This document shows positions 45,672-57,042 of a stretch of DNA of 64,000 bases, one piece after another. The translations under genes and the position numbers were made by a program. Under the pieces are notes generated by a model. That model was not told the DNA's origin and did no database searches. It saw only the letters and a program-made list of their open reading frames with translations. Within the stretch, counting starts at the first letter, position 1. Every line of letters starts with the position of its first letter. Source of the stretch: Holtermannia corniformis (taxonomy: Eukaryota > Basidiomycota > Tremellomycetes > Holtermanniales); NCBI GenBank assembly GCA_001599935.1, contig BCIJ01000003.1:190606-254605 (forward strand), given 5' to 3'.

Positions 45672-47792
45672 TCATTTCCCAAGCGCCTGCGCCACAATCT
45701 CGGTCATACGAAGCACAGCCTCATCCTCGCCCTTGCGGCCAATCACCTGCAACCCGACCGGCGCATCGCGGTGTACCTCGGGATCGTCTACGCGCCGTCG
45801 TCAGATGGAGCACGCAAGAAATGGAAGCACTTACATCGTTCGTACGTAGTCTTGTCAAAGTCCGACATGAACTCGTGTGCCGGCTGCTTGACATCGACAG
45901 ACGGGTCGACTTGCGTGACGGGGACAGTCGACGTAGGGTAGTCGCATAAGTTGCCAATACCCTGTCCGGTTGTCAGCTGTGGCGACGCAATGCTTTGATC
46001 GACTTACGGTATAGAAGCAGTACTCTGTGTCGCCATGACGGAATGACGGGTACGGCGCCGTCGGGGTGATGATGGCGTCCACCGGACGTCCAGTGCCCGT
46101 CAAGTCGATGGTAGACTCCCAAGCGGCGAGCTGCCCAGTGACAAAGTCACGACGAGCCTTGCAGATCTGCCAGAACTCGTATGCTGAAACGCCCTTGGCG
46201 TCGAGCCGGTCGCGCAGGAGGCCACCGATGAGCGTCTCGCCAGACGTCGCGCAGCCGGCGCGAACGTCTGCGCCCCCGTCGGCAAGGAAGATACTATCCT
46301 GTCACTGTCAGCTCCGGCTGATGGTTTCGGGTTATGCTCACAAAGATCTCATGCCCTGGAGTTTGATTGGGCAATGACCAATCGATGACTGAAGTCTCGT
46401 CAGTGACGCTATCACTTCATGGAGCTCGCATACCCTTGTGTCCCGCAGCGATAAGGGCCTTCTTGGTCATATCCAAAGCACGTAGGTACGGGGGATCGGG
46501 CTTGACCTCGCCGTTGTCCCACATGATGGCAAAGCAGAGCGGACCGGCGCCCCCACCGTGCTCTTCGAGTTGATACATCGACTCGTTCCAGGGCATGCGA
46601 AGCGCATAAGGGTCAATTGTCCAAGGCTTGGCGTCGATGACCGATTTGAAGAAAAGCTTAAGCCCAGCAACTGTCGGGCTCAGAGGACCGAGTACCGACG
46701 GCATGGCTTCCTGGCCCTCTTGCGAGTTGGGCGCTCCAGAGTCTACACCCAGGTCAGCAGATTGAGGATGAAAGTGATCGAACGAGAACGAACAAGGAAT
46801 GCGATGGCCGGACGGACGAAAACCAAAGAGGTTGTTGTATGCTGCTGGAATGCTGCCCTCATTAGCCATGGGTTCTTGGAGGCCCAGCAGAAGCACTCAC
46901 CGCACGCTCCCGCCAATGTCCGTGCCGACGCCAAGAGGCGAGCCATGGAATCCTACGAGGACGCCTTCACCGCCGCTTGAGCCTCCCGAGCACAACATGC
47001 GATTGAAAGGGTTCACTGTGCGACCGTAGAGGTTGTTGATACTGTCCGAGGAAAACATCGACTACGATGGCTCAGCCGACTGCCTCAGTGGGCCTCTGTA
47101 CTCACTTGCGACATGTTGGTCAAAACGTAGAAGACGGCGCCTTGTTTGGCCAGCAGCTGAGCGACGGCCGCGCTTTTGTCGGCGGTACGCCCCACCCATC
47201 CGACATAATCCATGTTCATCTCGATGCCCTCGACGGCGACTTGGTTCTTGAGAGAGATGGGAAGACCGTGCAGTGGTCCAACAGTCTTGCCGGTCTCGGC
47301 ATAGTACTTGTCGAGCTCAGCCGCCCTGGCCTTATCCGAGCTCAGCCCATGCCCCCAATCGCTGCGCTGGATCACTTACCAACGCCTTGTCGAAGAACAC
47401 TTGGTTCAAGCAGTTCGTCTATCACAGTCAGTCTGATGTGATATTGGACAAGCCAGATCACCCACAAGTCGGTGCGCAATGATCGCGCGGCGACAGAATG
47501 CTTCCTGCAGACGTTAAGTCACCCAAACTTGCGCTCACGGTGCTTGTTCACTTACAGTAACTTGGACTGACGTCAAAGTTCCACTAGCGAGCTTGGCGAC
47601 AAGAACCTCCGGCCCTTGCTCGGTGATCTGAATTTGCTCTGGGCTCAGGTAGCCCTTGAGCGAGATGGTCGTCACGTTCAAGACGTCTTTGGCGACCTCA
47701 GGCGAAGCATATCCTGTAGCTTTGAGTTGCTCTTCGAAGTCTGCACGGTGGTTCTCAACGACGGTTTCCCAAGAGTAGACTGCAGACGGCAT
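45672..47792 (-). CDS. Amidase-signature hydrolase (fungal acetamidase type)
   Basis: Hydrolyses an amide to a carboxylate and ammonia; closest to AmdS-like acetamidases. The start ATG at 47792 gives MPSAVYSWETVVENHRADF. The Ser-cisSer-Lys triad is visible: Lys in GLPISLKNQVAVEGIEMN, the serines in CSGGSSGGEGVLVG and GVGTDIGGSVR. Other blocks are AAYNNLFGFRPSGHRIP, MPSVLGPLSPTVAGLKLFF, and IITPTAPYPSFRHGD. The C-terminus, after two introns, is RDAPVGLQVIGRKGEDEAV then LRMTEIVAQALGK, with the TGA at 45672-45674. About ten introns. It shares a 381-nt promoter with DUR3. Confidence 0.9.
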
Positions 47793-48173
47793 GATGTGGG
47801 TGTGATGACTGCACCCCGCTCGCCCCTTCCCAGGCTGAAGTAGTCGATAGCATCGCAGCGCAGCGTGGGACCCACAGGATCGGAATCTCACTTGCTCCCC
47901 AACAAGCGCTAGGAATCCCTGCGGAATAGGCAGCGCTTCGGCCATCCACTCGCCGAGCTTCTTATCAGTGCGTGGCAACCCGGGCCTCCGGTGGCGTTTC
48001 CCCGATCAAGCAAGCCATCGACCGGAACTTCACATTGTCGACCTTCACGATTGGGCACCGGAATCCCACTGGAGCTGAACCGACTCGAGGCTAATCGCAG
48101 CTATGTTTGCCATATATGGTCGTCGCTCGGACATGAGGTCGTTCGAACATCGGCGAGTAACAGCACCTGCACC
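47793..48173. promoter_or_regulatory. Shared divergent promoter of amidase and DUR3 with GATA sites
   Basis: 381 nt between two start codons. HGATAR-type sites for nitrogen GATA factors occur as CGATAG (47845-47850) and, on the minus strand, TGATAA (complement of TTATCA, 47962-47967). A TATA-like CATATATGG lies at 48111-48119, about 60 nt before the DUR3 ATG. Several CGG/CCG triplets could serve the neighbouring Zn2Cys6 proteins. Site calls are motif matches only. Confidence 0.45.
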
Positions 48174-51100
48174 ATGTCGACGGGCTACCAAGAAGGCAGC
48201 AAAGACTTTTCGAGGTTCCTTGGGCCGGGAGTTGGCTATGGTACGACTGAGTGGTGGTGCTATGCAGCGTACTGACAATGTCCCCTTCCTTAGGTGTCGT
48301 GATTGGCGTTGGCGCGTTCTTTGCGATTGTCATGAGTAGGTTCCTCTAGGTAACACGTACTGGGGACGGCTAACCAAGTGACTCTCAGTCGGGTTCACCA
48401 GACTACAAGCCCGCTTCACTCGCTGGGATCCTTCTTCTGCACACGAAGTGAGTTTGTACGGATCAACACAAAAGCGCGACTGACTCCCTGTCACAGTTCA
48501 TTACCGCATCACGGAGCGTCAAGCCTGGGCTTGTTTGCTGCGTGAGTTACTTTGGAAAAGGGGCACCAACCACTGACATTGTGCAGGGTATCGTCTCGGC
48601 TTGGACATGGTCTGCAACCCTGCTTCAGTCGTCGGTGGCGACTTACGCCGATGGTCTGAGTGCCGCTTGGTGGTATGGCGTTGGCGGAACCGTCCAGGTC
48701 AGTCGGACTGCCAAGCGCAGATCAGCGTTATCTGACAAACACAGATCGTCTTCTTTGCTGCCATCGCTGCGAAAGTCAAGATGAACGCAAACGGTGCCGT
48801 CACTTTCCTGCAGATCGTCAAGGTAGGTCCCAGGGCCGACGTCGCGGAATGCTTCAAGCTGAACACCATCAGGCTCGCTATGGTGTTCCGTGCTTCCTCC
48901 TGTTCACCACGTACGCCCTCGTCTGTGCACACATCGTCACTGGCAGTCTCGTGCTGGGAGCTTCCGCCACGATTGAAGCCTTGACCGGCGCAAACATCGT
49001 CGCTTGCAGCTTCCTGCTACCGATTGGCATTGCTGTTTATGTCATTGCTGGTGAGTGATTGTCGCACAGATACAAGGCTTGGAGCTGATATTGCTGCAGG
49101 TGGGTGAGTACTATGAAGTCTCCGCCTGGAGAAGGCCGCGCATCTAACCGTGTGCAGTCTGCGCGCCACCTTCATCGTCGACGCCCTTCACACGATGATT
49201 CTCTTCGTCAGTGAGTATACTTCTGCTCAATCCGGCGTGCACTCATCATCACCTAGTCATCTACATATTCGTCTTCAGCATCTAGTCAGTACAATAATTG
49301 TACAACCCAATGTGTCGTTGACACGGATACCAGTGGCACATCTGATCTTATCGGATCGCCGGGCAAGCTGTACGACCTCTTGCAAGATGCGGCAAAGATT
49401 GCCCCAGTCGCCGGAAACGCCGAAGGTAGCTACACGACCATGAAGAGCAACGCTGGCATCCTCTTCGCCGGCTGTGAGTGAAAGCGTATTGATATGTCTG
49501 TGCCAACCTTACCTGGGCTATAGGCACTCTCGCTAGTGGCTTCTCGGGAGTTTTCTGTGATCAAGGCTACTGGCAGCGGTATGTTCAAATGGTCATGATG
49601 GTCCGTCACTGACCATTCTCAGCGCAATCGCCAGTCGTCCCGATTCAACGACCAAAGCGTACATGCTTGGCGGCATCTCCTGGTTCGCAATTCCATGGGC
49701 GTTTGGCACGATGATGGGTCTGTCATGCCGTGCCCTCATGACCAACGAAAACTTCCCGACGTACCCATACGCACTATCGGCTTCGCAAGTTTCGGCGGGT
49801 CTCGTTGCGCCTGCCGCTGCCGCCACTGTGCTAGGTACGGGCGGTGCCGTCGCTGTTCTCTTGGTCGTCTTCATGGTCAGTATGCTCAAGATCTAGGATA
49901 GCGCGGTGGTTGACTTGATCAGGCGGCTACGTCGGCTTGCAGTGCTGAGCTCATCGCGGTATCCTCCATCGTCACATTCGATATTTGCGGGCTTTTCGGC
50001 AAGCCGCTGCAGGGTGCAAAGGTCCGCGCCGCTTTCCTGGAGGTCGAGCCGCAGTTGACACATTTACGACAGGCAGTCACGGTGTCGCACATTGCTATCG
50101 CCGTGTTTTCAGTCTGGGCGGGCGCGTGAGTAGCGATGGGAGCACCCCCTCAGCTTCCAATTGACATGACACCACAGCTTCTCCACCATCTTGCACTACG
50201 CTCACATTGACCTCGGATGGCTGTGCGTATACGTTTGCGGTCTTGCATTGTTGGAAGCTGACAATGCTGCAGTTTCTATATCCAAGGTTCGCTAGCGCTG
50301 ATTGCGTACGTTGGCTAACACCCCCCAGGTGTTCTCCTCACCCCTGCTGTCATGCCGATCGCCTTCACCGTTGTGTGGAAGAAGCAATCGAAGGAAGCTG
50401 CATTCTACGGCACTCTCTTTGGCACAGTGTGTGGCCTTCGTAAGTTCTTGAGTGTAAAGCTGTCACGACGACTGACAGCGATGTAGTTGGCTGGATGAGT
50501 GAGTGGTCCACGGTTATCAATCTCAGCTACACCATCTGAGCAACGTTTATAGTTGGCTGCAAGAAGATCTATGGCACGATCAACGTCACCAACCTAGCGC
50601 TGCCCTATTCCGCCATCTCTGGCAGTGCGCCGGGCTTGGTCCTGTCGACAATTGCGGCTGTTACTATCACCCTCATCAGTGAGTAGCGCCCCTGAAGTCT
50701 CGGCAGCAGGCTAACGCTAGCGTAGAACCCGACAACTACGACTGGAAGTCTACCCGGGCCATCACTATCGGAGCCGACTCTCCGGACGGCAATGGCGAAT
50801 TCGCTGGCGGCGTCATCGAGGGCATCGAGAAGCCAGCCGCGATGAGCTCCGATTTCGACAACGACAAGAAGTACGACCTGGACACACCGGTACAGACCAC
50901 CGCAGTCGTGGAGGCAACCGACCTAGAAGCTGCACCGTCGCTGCCACTCGGTGATCCCGCACTAGAGAGATCAACCTTGCAGCGCGTCTTTGTGCGCGCC
51001 GCTTGGTTTTCGGGCATACTGTCTCTGATTATCGCCATTATCATTCCCATCCCAATGTTCGCGAGTCACTATGTGTTCTCGAGGAGGTTCTTCGAAGTCT

Positions 51101-51336
51101 GGATCAGGTGAGTAAAACCGATACTTCAGGGTGCTTTGCTCACGCAGTATCCAGCTTCTCAATCGTATGGGTTCTGCTGGCTGGCGGATTCTGCATGTGA
51201 GTCGAACGCCATATCGCAAGGCCTCTACTGATGATTCTGAAGCTTGTTGCCGCTTTGGGAGTCGCGAACTGAGATGCTGATCATCTCGCGGGCGGTCAAG
51301 AGGATGCTCTCCAAGAGCTCGATCGAGTCGATGTAG
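48174..51336 (+). CDS. DUR3: Urea/polyamine permease DUR3 (SSS family)
   Basis: High-affinity proton- or sodium-coupled urea uptake at the plasma membrane. The start ATG at 48174 gives MSTGYQEGSKDFSRFLGPGV, then GYGVVIGVGAFFAIVM. Family motifs: ASRSVKPGL, GIVSAWTWSATLLQSSVATY, SAAWWYGVGGTVQI, KMNANGAVTFLQIVK, MLGGISWFAIPWAFGTMMGL, NFPTYPYALSASQVSAGLVA and SAELIAVSS. The penultimate exon has KPDNYDWKSTRAITIGAD. The C-terminus, after two introns, reads FSIVWVLLAGGFCILLPLWE, then SRTEMLIISRAVKRMLSK, with a stop at 51334-51336. About 15 introns of 45-60 nt. The neighbouring amidase and two zinc-cluster regulators point to a nitrogen-source role. Confidence 0.92.
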
Positions 51337-51444
51337 GGCGAGAAGAAATAAGAATGAGTACGAGACACGGTAGATGCGCTTGTATCACGGAACACAATAT
51401 GCATGCATAGCTATTGACCCGGCGTGAAGTGCTCTTACCCACCC

Positions 51445-54081
51445 TCAATGATTATACGAGCCGAGGTTTCCATTATTACTGGTCTGCGAGAGACCCAGCT
51501 GATCCTCGTGAGTGGGAAGACCGTACCCGGAGATGTAAGTCGTCAAAAAATCGGGGCCGGTGTCTTGACCGAGGTGTGGCGGGGAAACTTGGGGAAACGC
51601 GGTCGCAAAGCTGTGAGTCTGACGTGACGGTGCCCACCAACTGTCACCAAAGCCAAACGTTTCGGAACCTTGATGGAAGTGAACATCGCCGACGTAGCCT
51701 TCGGCTTCGAGCGCGTTTGCCGCATAGGAGGCGGATTGCCAGGGTTCAGCTGCAGGCATGTACTACGGGACGTGAATGCAGTGCATGAAGATGACGGCGA
51801 ACTTACTTGAGGCCGCGGGGCGGTAGTCTCTGCATCCATTGGCTTTGCAGTCCACTCCTCAATAAGACGTAGGAGCAGGCGCGTGCATAATGCCGCCGTC
51901 GTATGCCCAAGACCTAGCGAACGGAGTGCGCTCACACACTGTTCGAGACCCTCTTTCGCTTGTTCAGCTCTGTGGCCGAGTCCGTCTGCTTGCACGAGCG
52001 TCAAGAGGTGCGTTGTACCCGCAATGAAGATGAATTGGGAGAGGGCGATTGGCGCATGGCGTAACTTTGGCGACCTTTCGCAGAGCTTGCTGGCTCAGTA
52101 TGCAAAGCGGAGGGGAAGGCGACCGGCACTCACCTGACACAGTGCAATGATTCGGTTTCTGCAACTGCATCAGCACGTAACCACTGCGACGCCGTGCTTG
52201 CAAACTGACGAAGCGCTGATACATCGCTTAACTGCTGCTTCGTTGATCGCTGTAATCTGCGTGCCACCATGTCGTCCATAGTACGGCCGGTGAAGCAGGA
52301 TCACGAGGAAGTGAAACATGCAATTGAGCACAAGTATATGGAGCGGAGGCGGCGTGAGTGTCTGCGGCATGATCCGGATTGCCGAAGGCAGCGCAGTCAT
52401 CCATGACTCGAGTTCAAGACTGACAAACGTCAGTTGGTGTAGCGGTGTCAGATTGCGACCGCTCACTTTAGCTCGGAGACCTTGTTCAGAGTTGCAGGCG
52501 AGTAGATGTTCTTACCGGCGCCGTAGCTGTCCGGACATCAGTGACAATCCGCTCCAATGCCGAAGGACACTCACACAATGCGCATGATTCTTTCTTGAAT
52601 CATGGTCAATTTGATTGTCCAATGGAACACTGTTGATTCGTTGGAAGGCGTGGGTCGTAGGGTACCGCAAATCGGAGTCCATGGACGACGGTCGAGCGTC
52701 TCGTTGATGGTCGGCAACGCAATCTTGACGTCCTTGTGCGATAGAGTCGGACTTCGGCCGATGTAGCTACTCCATAATCTGGACGTGATTAGACGAATCC
52801 TTGACGCGTAACACTACGCACATGTCCAGCATGTAGCAAGCCCACATTGTCCTATCACGGTCTTGGCGCAGCTCTTCCGAGATAAGACCGCGGCGGACAT
52901 ATGATGTGCAGTCTACTGCCAATCCCACTGAGCGCGTCAGGTTTAACTCAGGCGTGGGGACTGTACGTACTAGTGTGGACCATCCTGATAGCGGTACCGG
53001 TGTACAGGTAGCCTAGACCATGGTTGCTCAAAGAGGTGTAGTAGCTGCCAATCAACTGCAAGCCTTGGCATGTAGACAGCATCGGGCGCGAGGCTTCTTC
53101 GTTTATCCACTGCTCGGCTTGCGAGACGAGGGCGGCCGCTGCCTGACCTTGGCACCGCACATCTTCGTACTGCACGCAAGCTGTCGCCAGGATGGCGTTG
53201 TGCAACAGCGGACTATAGTTTGCCGTCCGAGTCAGAGTTGTCGATGAAAGGCAAATCGTCATGTCCCTTCGAAAGGCCTCTTCGCGAACAACTTGGTAGA
53301 ACCTGGGCGATGATCAGCGGTGCGCAGGGAGCCAGGCGTTTCAACGTACCCAAAGTACGAAAAGAACCACTGCAGTACCCCCTCATGCAAGACCTCGTCC
53401 CATCCTGGCAGGTCCGGCAAGAACTTGTGCCACGCCGGGTTCCCAAGTGGGAAGTCGCACTGATTGTCCGTATGATATTCTGGGGAAGAGCTCATGTCTG
53501 TCAAAGTCGAATGGCTGGGTTCGGCTCCGAGGTGTTGAAATGGCGATGTGGGCCCATACTGCACGTATTCGCTTGTCTCTTCGTCGAGCTGCGCTGTGTC
53601 AGCTGGATCCGATGATAGCTTGCATACCTTGAGCCTGTCCATCCCAAAAGCCACATCCTCTTCCTCCGCTTCTTCCTCGAGATTGCCGAGCGCCGCGCTA
53701 TGTGCCTCTGAGGGAATAGTTTGTGCTTTGAGGAGGTCTTCGAGCACTCGAATACGCTGTTGGAGGGCTGCAACATACTGCTTCGCAGCCGGGCGTCGAC
53801 CATCCGGGTCTGCCGAGTACATGCATTCGTCCTCGAATTGCTTGCACTGCGCTGCAGTGCGTCAGTAGCGTCTCTGGCACTGACACTGCTTGTCAAATCT
53901 CACAGCAAGCCGGCATCAGCCCGTCACAACGTGTTTTCCTATACAACAAGCGATATCAGTTCGAATTTGCCCTGTGCGTGCAGAGTACCCACCGTCGTCG
54001 ACATTGCTGGCACGCTCGTCGCGTGTACTTTTCCCTCTTACTGCTACTCTCCTTGACGGCCGCCCGCGACGATTCAGGCAT
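51445..54081 (-). CDS. Zn2Cys6 transcription factor, second copy flanking the nitrogen genes
   Basis: Nuclear Gal4-class regulator. The start ATG at 54081 gives MPESSRAAVKESSSKREKY. The zinc cluster is divided over three exons: RRACQQCRR, KTRCDGLMPAC and SQCKQFEDECMYS, giving CX2CX6CX6CX2CX6C. A dimerisation coiled coil, KQYVAALQQRIRVLEDLLKA, follows, then an acidic segment. The fungal_trans region includes GWDEVLHEGVLQWFFSYFGY, LSSCxx-type loops and MFHFLVILLHRPYYGRHGG. The C-terminal exon begins YMPAAEPWQSASYAANALEA, is aromatic and Ser/Gln-rich, and stops at 51445. It is not closely similar to the regulator at 42836. Convergent with DUR3 (108 nt between stops). Confidence 0.85.
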
Positions 54082-54436
54082 ACTGTCTGTCGACGCCAAC
54101 TGGATTAGGACGCACAATGATGCTTATCGGAACGACCCTCCCGACCCTCGGTACCTGTCACGTTTTCTTCTGCGACTCGTTCTCGTTTTTTGAGGTTTTG
54201 TCATCCATCGGTTGGGCTATGTAGTGGCGCAGACAGATGATTGGATCGTCGAGTGGTGGTTCACCTTCGTGTTTCTCGTCCGCCTTCACGCTCCTCTAAC
54301 TTGTAACGCTTTCTGGTGGGCATTTCGCTTGGCGACTCGGCAGGCCGGTGGAGGCCCGAGCGCAGGCACGGATAAGGATTGATGCATGCGAAGCGGAATG
54401 ACAAGGTGACGGAATCAATGCACGGGGGGTCACTCT
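54082..54436. other. Upstream region of the minus-strand regulator
   Basis: 355 nt between two minus-strand genes; promoter of the zinc-cluster gene and 3' end of the J-protein gene. No coding exon, RNA or repeat recognised. Confidence 0.4.
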
Positions 54437-55619
54437 TCACTTTTTCGAGTTGAGCTTGCGCCGTCTCGCGCCCGCGGCTTTACCGTTGCCGTTGACGCGC
54501 TTCTTCTTCTTGCCGTCGGTCCCGGCAGGCTCGTCGCCTTCGTCCGAGGTGGACTCGGCTTCGGTCGTGGACGGTGAATCGCGCGCGGCGCTGACCCTCT
54601 CGAGTGACTTTGAGCGCGCAGGCTTGTCCACTTTGGCTGACACCGGTGCTTCGTCGGAGGTCTCGACAATCTCGACAGGCCGCTGGCTTTGTGGCAAGAA
54701 GGCTGCAATCCGCGAGTATGCCTTGCGCGCGAGCAGAACCGGCCACGTCTTGAGCATAGACGGGGTTTGGGCAAGTGTCGTGATGGACGTCAAGTTGCCG
54801 TCATCGTTGGTCTATCAACCGTTAGCGTGTGACAACCCGTCGCGCCACGTCTGCCCACAATGTACACCTCGTCACCGTCTACCACCAGCTCGAGCGCCGC
54901 ACTGCCCTCGACACCCTGCACAAACGGAACCTTGACCTTTCTCCGTCCCTTGCCGCCTGCTTGTGCTCGAGCAGCGTCGTGGAAATACTGCACGCGTGCG
55001 GCATCACGGCGGTAGTTAAGCTGCTGAACAAGGCGTTGCAGCAATGCTGTCAGCAGCACGAGGAAGCCTAGAACATGAGCAAGTGTCGGTCGGAAGCGAG
55101 AGTAGTAGTAGCCTGTGCCTCGCCATTTCGGTACGCCATTCTTGTAGAAGAACTACAGAAGACGCATGAGTCTCGAGTCGTCTGTGATGCACGTCCTAAT
55201 GACTGACATCGTAGCGCTCGCGCTTGGTCTGGTCTCTCAAAATGGCAGTGATGACGCCGAGCCTTGCAAACCGTTCTTGGATGTTGGCGACGCCCTTGTT
55301 CTTGTCCGGGTGGAGCTCGAGAGACTTTTTGCGGTACGCCTTTGTGATCTGGCTCGAGTCTGCGGCAGCGGGGATATCGAGCCAAGAGTAAAACGTCGTT
55401 CCCTTGCCTGTGGTATCATTGAGTCAGTCGCTCGCGCTCTCAAAGACGCTTGCGCACGGACCCTCGCTGCCTTCGAGGCCTGACACGAGGTCAAAGATCT
55501 CGTGGTCTTCCTTGGTCCACCTGCCGACGCCTCAGTCTGAGCAACCTGGAACGAGAAAGTACTCACGCGAGAGCCGTGACCAGCAGTGCCAGAGCACCGA
55601 GCAGGTGTAGCAGCCTCAT
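54437..55619 (-). CDS. ER membrane J-domain protein (ERJ5-like)
   Basis: Hsp40 co-chaperone expected to sit in the ER membrane and stimulate BiP. The start ATG at 55619 gives MRLLHLLGALALLVTALA, a signal peptide. The J domain follows: YSWLDIPAAADSSQITKAYR, then KKSLELHPDKNKG with the HPD motif, and RERYDFFYKNGVPKWRGTGY. A hydrophobic helix, LAHVLGFLVLLTALLQRL, is the probable membrane anchor. The Lys/Arg-rich C-terminus (KKKKRVNGNGKAAGARRRK, ending LNSKK) carries an ER-retention-like KK end and a Ser/Glu-rich linker. Four or five exons. Order (signal, J, TM, basic tail) matches fungal Erj5 and animal DNAJC1. Confidence 0.85.
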
Positions 55620-55809
55620 CTTGACCGTGCAAGTCGCTGCAAAGTCAGCGAAACCAGACGCGCCCGACCACGCAAGCCTATTTTGGCACACTCCGACCAT
55701 TTAGGCTTGCTTTCGCGCGACTAACTGTCAAATAACACCGCCGTTCGCGTTCAAATGTCTTCTCCCCACTGTCCCTTCCTCCTCCACATACCAATCAAAA
55801 GTCATCAAC

Positions 55810-56964
55810 ATGCCAGTAAGGATCACTCCTCACATGTTTTCAATCACTGACGCCCTCGCCCCCTTCCTCCTTGCTAATCTGTACCGCCGTCTGCAACCTG
55901 CCGTCGTCTCCCCCGCCTGCATCTGACCGCCGTGATGACCGCCGCGATGACCGTGGACCCCGTGGTGGTGGTGACCGTCGTGGACCTGCTCAGTCGCGAA
56001 CGTACGTTTGGATCTCTCTCGAGTAGGGTGCGGAGACTCATGACGGTAGCAGAATCTTGTTTGTGTCGGGGTTTGACATTGAGTTGCGAGCAAGAGACCT
56101 TGCATACGAGTTTGAGAGGTATGTGTTCGGCTTTGATACATGTGGGCTGCTGCTGATGGTGCTGCTCAGATACGGACGTGTACGTGGCGATAGCAAGACG
56201 AATGAGTCGACACTAACGATGGACGCCCGGTGCATTCCTGGATTAGCTGAGTGAGTGCATGCAAGCGTTTGGCCGAGCGGCGGGGACTAACGTGTCGGTA
56301 CATAGTCCGATGCGGTACATATGGTCACAATCTGCCGCCAACCACGATACTTACTTTTGTATAGACATTCCTAGCCTGAAGACTCCTACCTCTGCGCGTG
56401 AGTCGATCTGTCCAGCCATCCTCCTTTCGATTGTCATTGTGAGAATCTGCAGCTGACGTCTACAGCCTATGCGTTTGTAGAGTTCCGCTCGGAGCGCGCT
56501 GCCGAGGATGCATACCATGACATGTGCGTTATGAGTCGGATTCGTTCTACACATCTAACGTTGCACAGGCACGGTCGTTCGATCGACGGCCGCAAGATCT
56601 CGGTGCAGTACGCCAAGCAGCCGCCAAGCGCGGCCTGGCGCTTCGAGTGAGTCTTGATACGGCTGGGTATCAACGTTTGCTGACATTGCGCAGCCGCGGC
56701 GGCCGTGACCCGCGTGACTCTCGCGACCACCGCGAGTCTCGCGACTACCGCGACTCGCGGGACCGTGATCGCGAGCGTGCGCCGCCCCGCCGTTCTCGCT
56801 CTCGCTCGCCGCGTCGCGATGGCCCGTCTTCATCCCGCCGCTCGGCTTCACCGAGCCGGAACGGTCATGGGAACGGTCGTCGGACCGCTTCGCCTGCGCG
56901 CGAGCGTGAGCGTGAGCGCGGAGACGGAGAGGAGAAGGAGGTCGAGGGTGTTGTTGAGCACTAG
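55810..56964 (+). CDS. SR-type RNA-binding protein (one RRM, RS tail)
   Basis: Splicing-factor-like protein. The ATG at 55810 gives only MP before a GTAAGG donor; with the nearest AG acceptor (55993) the protein reads MPSRTILFVSGFDIELRARD. RNP2 is ILFVSGF; RNP1 is YAFVEFRS in exon YAFVEFRSERAAEDAYHDMH. A 9-nt exon at 56306-56314 supplies LRC of YG-LRCDIPSLKTPTSA. After the RRM come GRSIDGRKISVQYAKQPPSA and an Arg/Ser/Asp-rich tail (RRSRSRSPRRDGPSSSRRSA), ending EGVVEH at 56964. The 178-nt first intron contains an in-frame-looking run SDRRDDRRDDRGPRGGGDRR, so the true N-terminus is uncertain. Confidence 0.83.
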
Positions 56965-57042
56965 ATGGCGGCCATGCATCACACTGTCGCGGCGAGACCT
57001 CCACTCTGGCGGGTTCACCTCACAACCTGGCATTGTCACGCC

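Noticed and set aside
45617..45941. Extension of the zinc-cluster regulator through the open frame to 45941
   Set aside because: It would run antisense through the conserved C-terminus of the amidase; a 47-nt intron gives a clean stop at 45616.
56263..56360. TTTGGCCGAGCGG resembling a tRNA-Leu/Ser A box
   Set aside because: No B box (GGTTCGA-type) or acceptor-stem pairing downstream; it lies in an intron of the SR gene.
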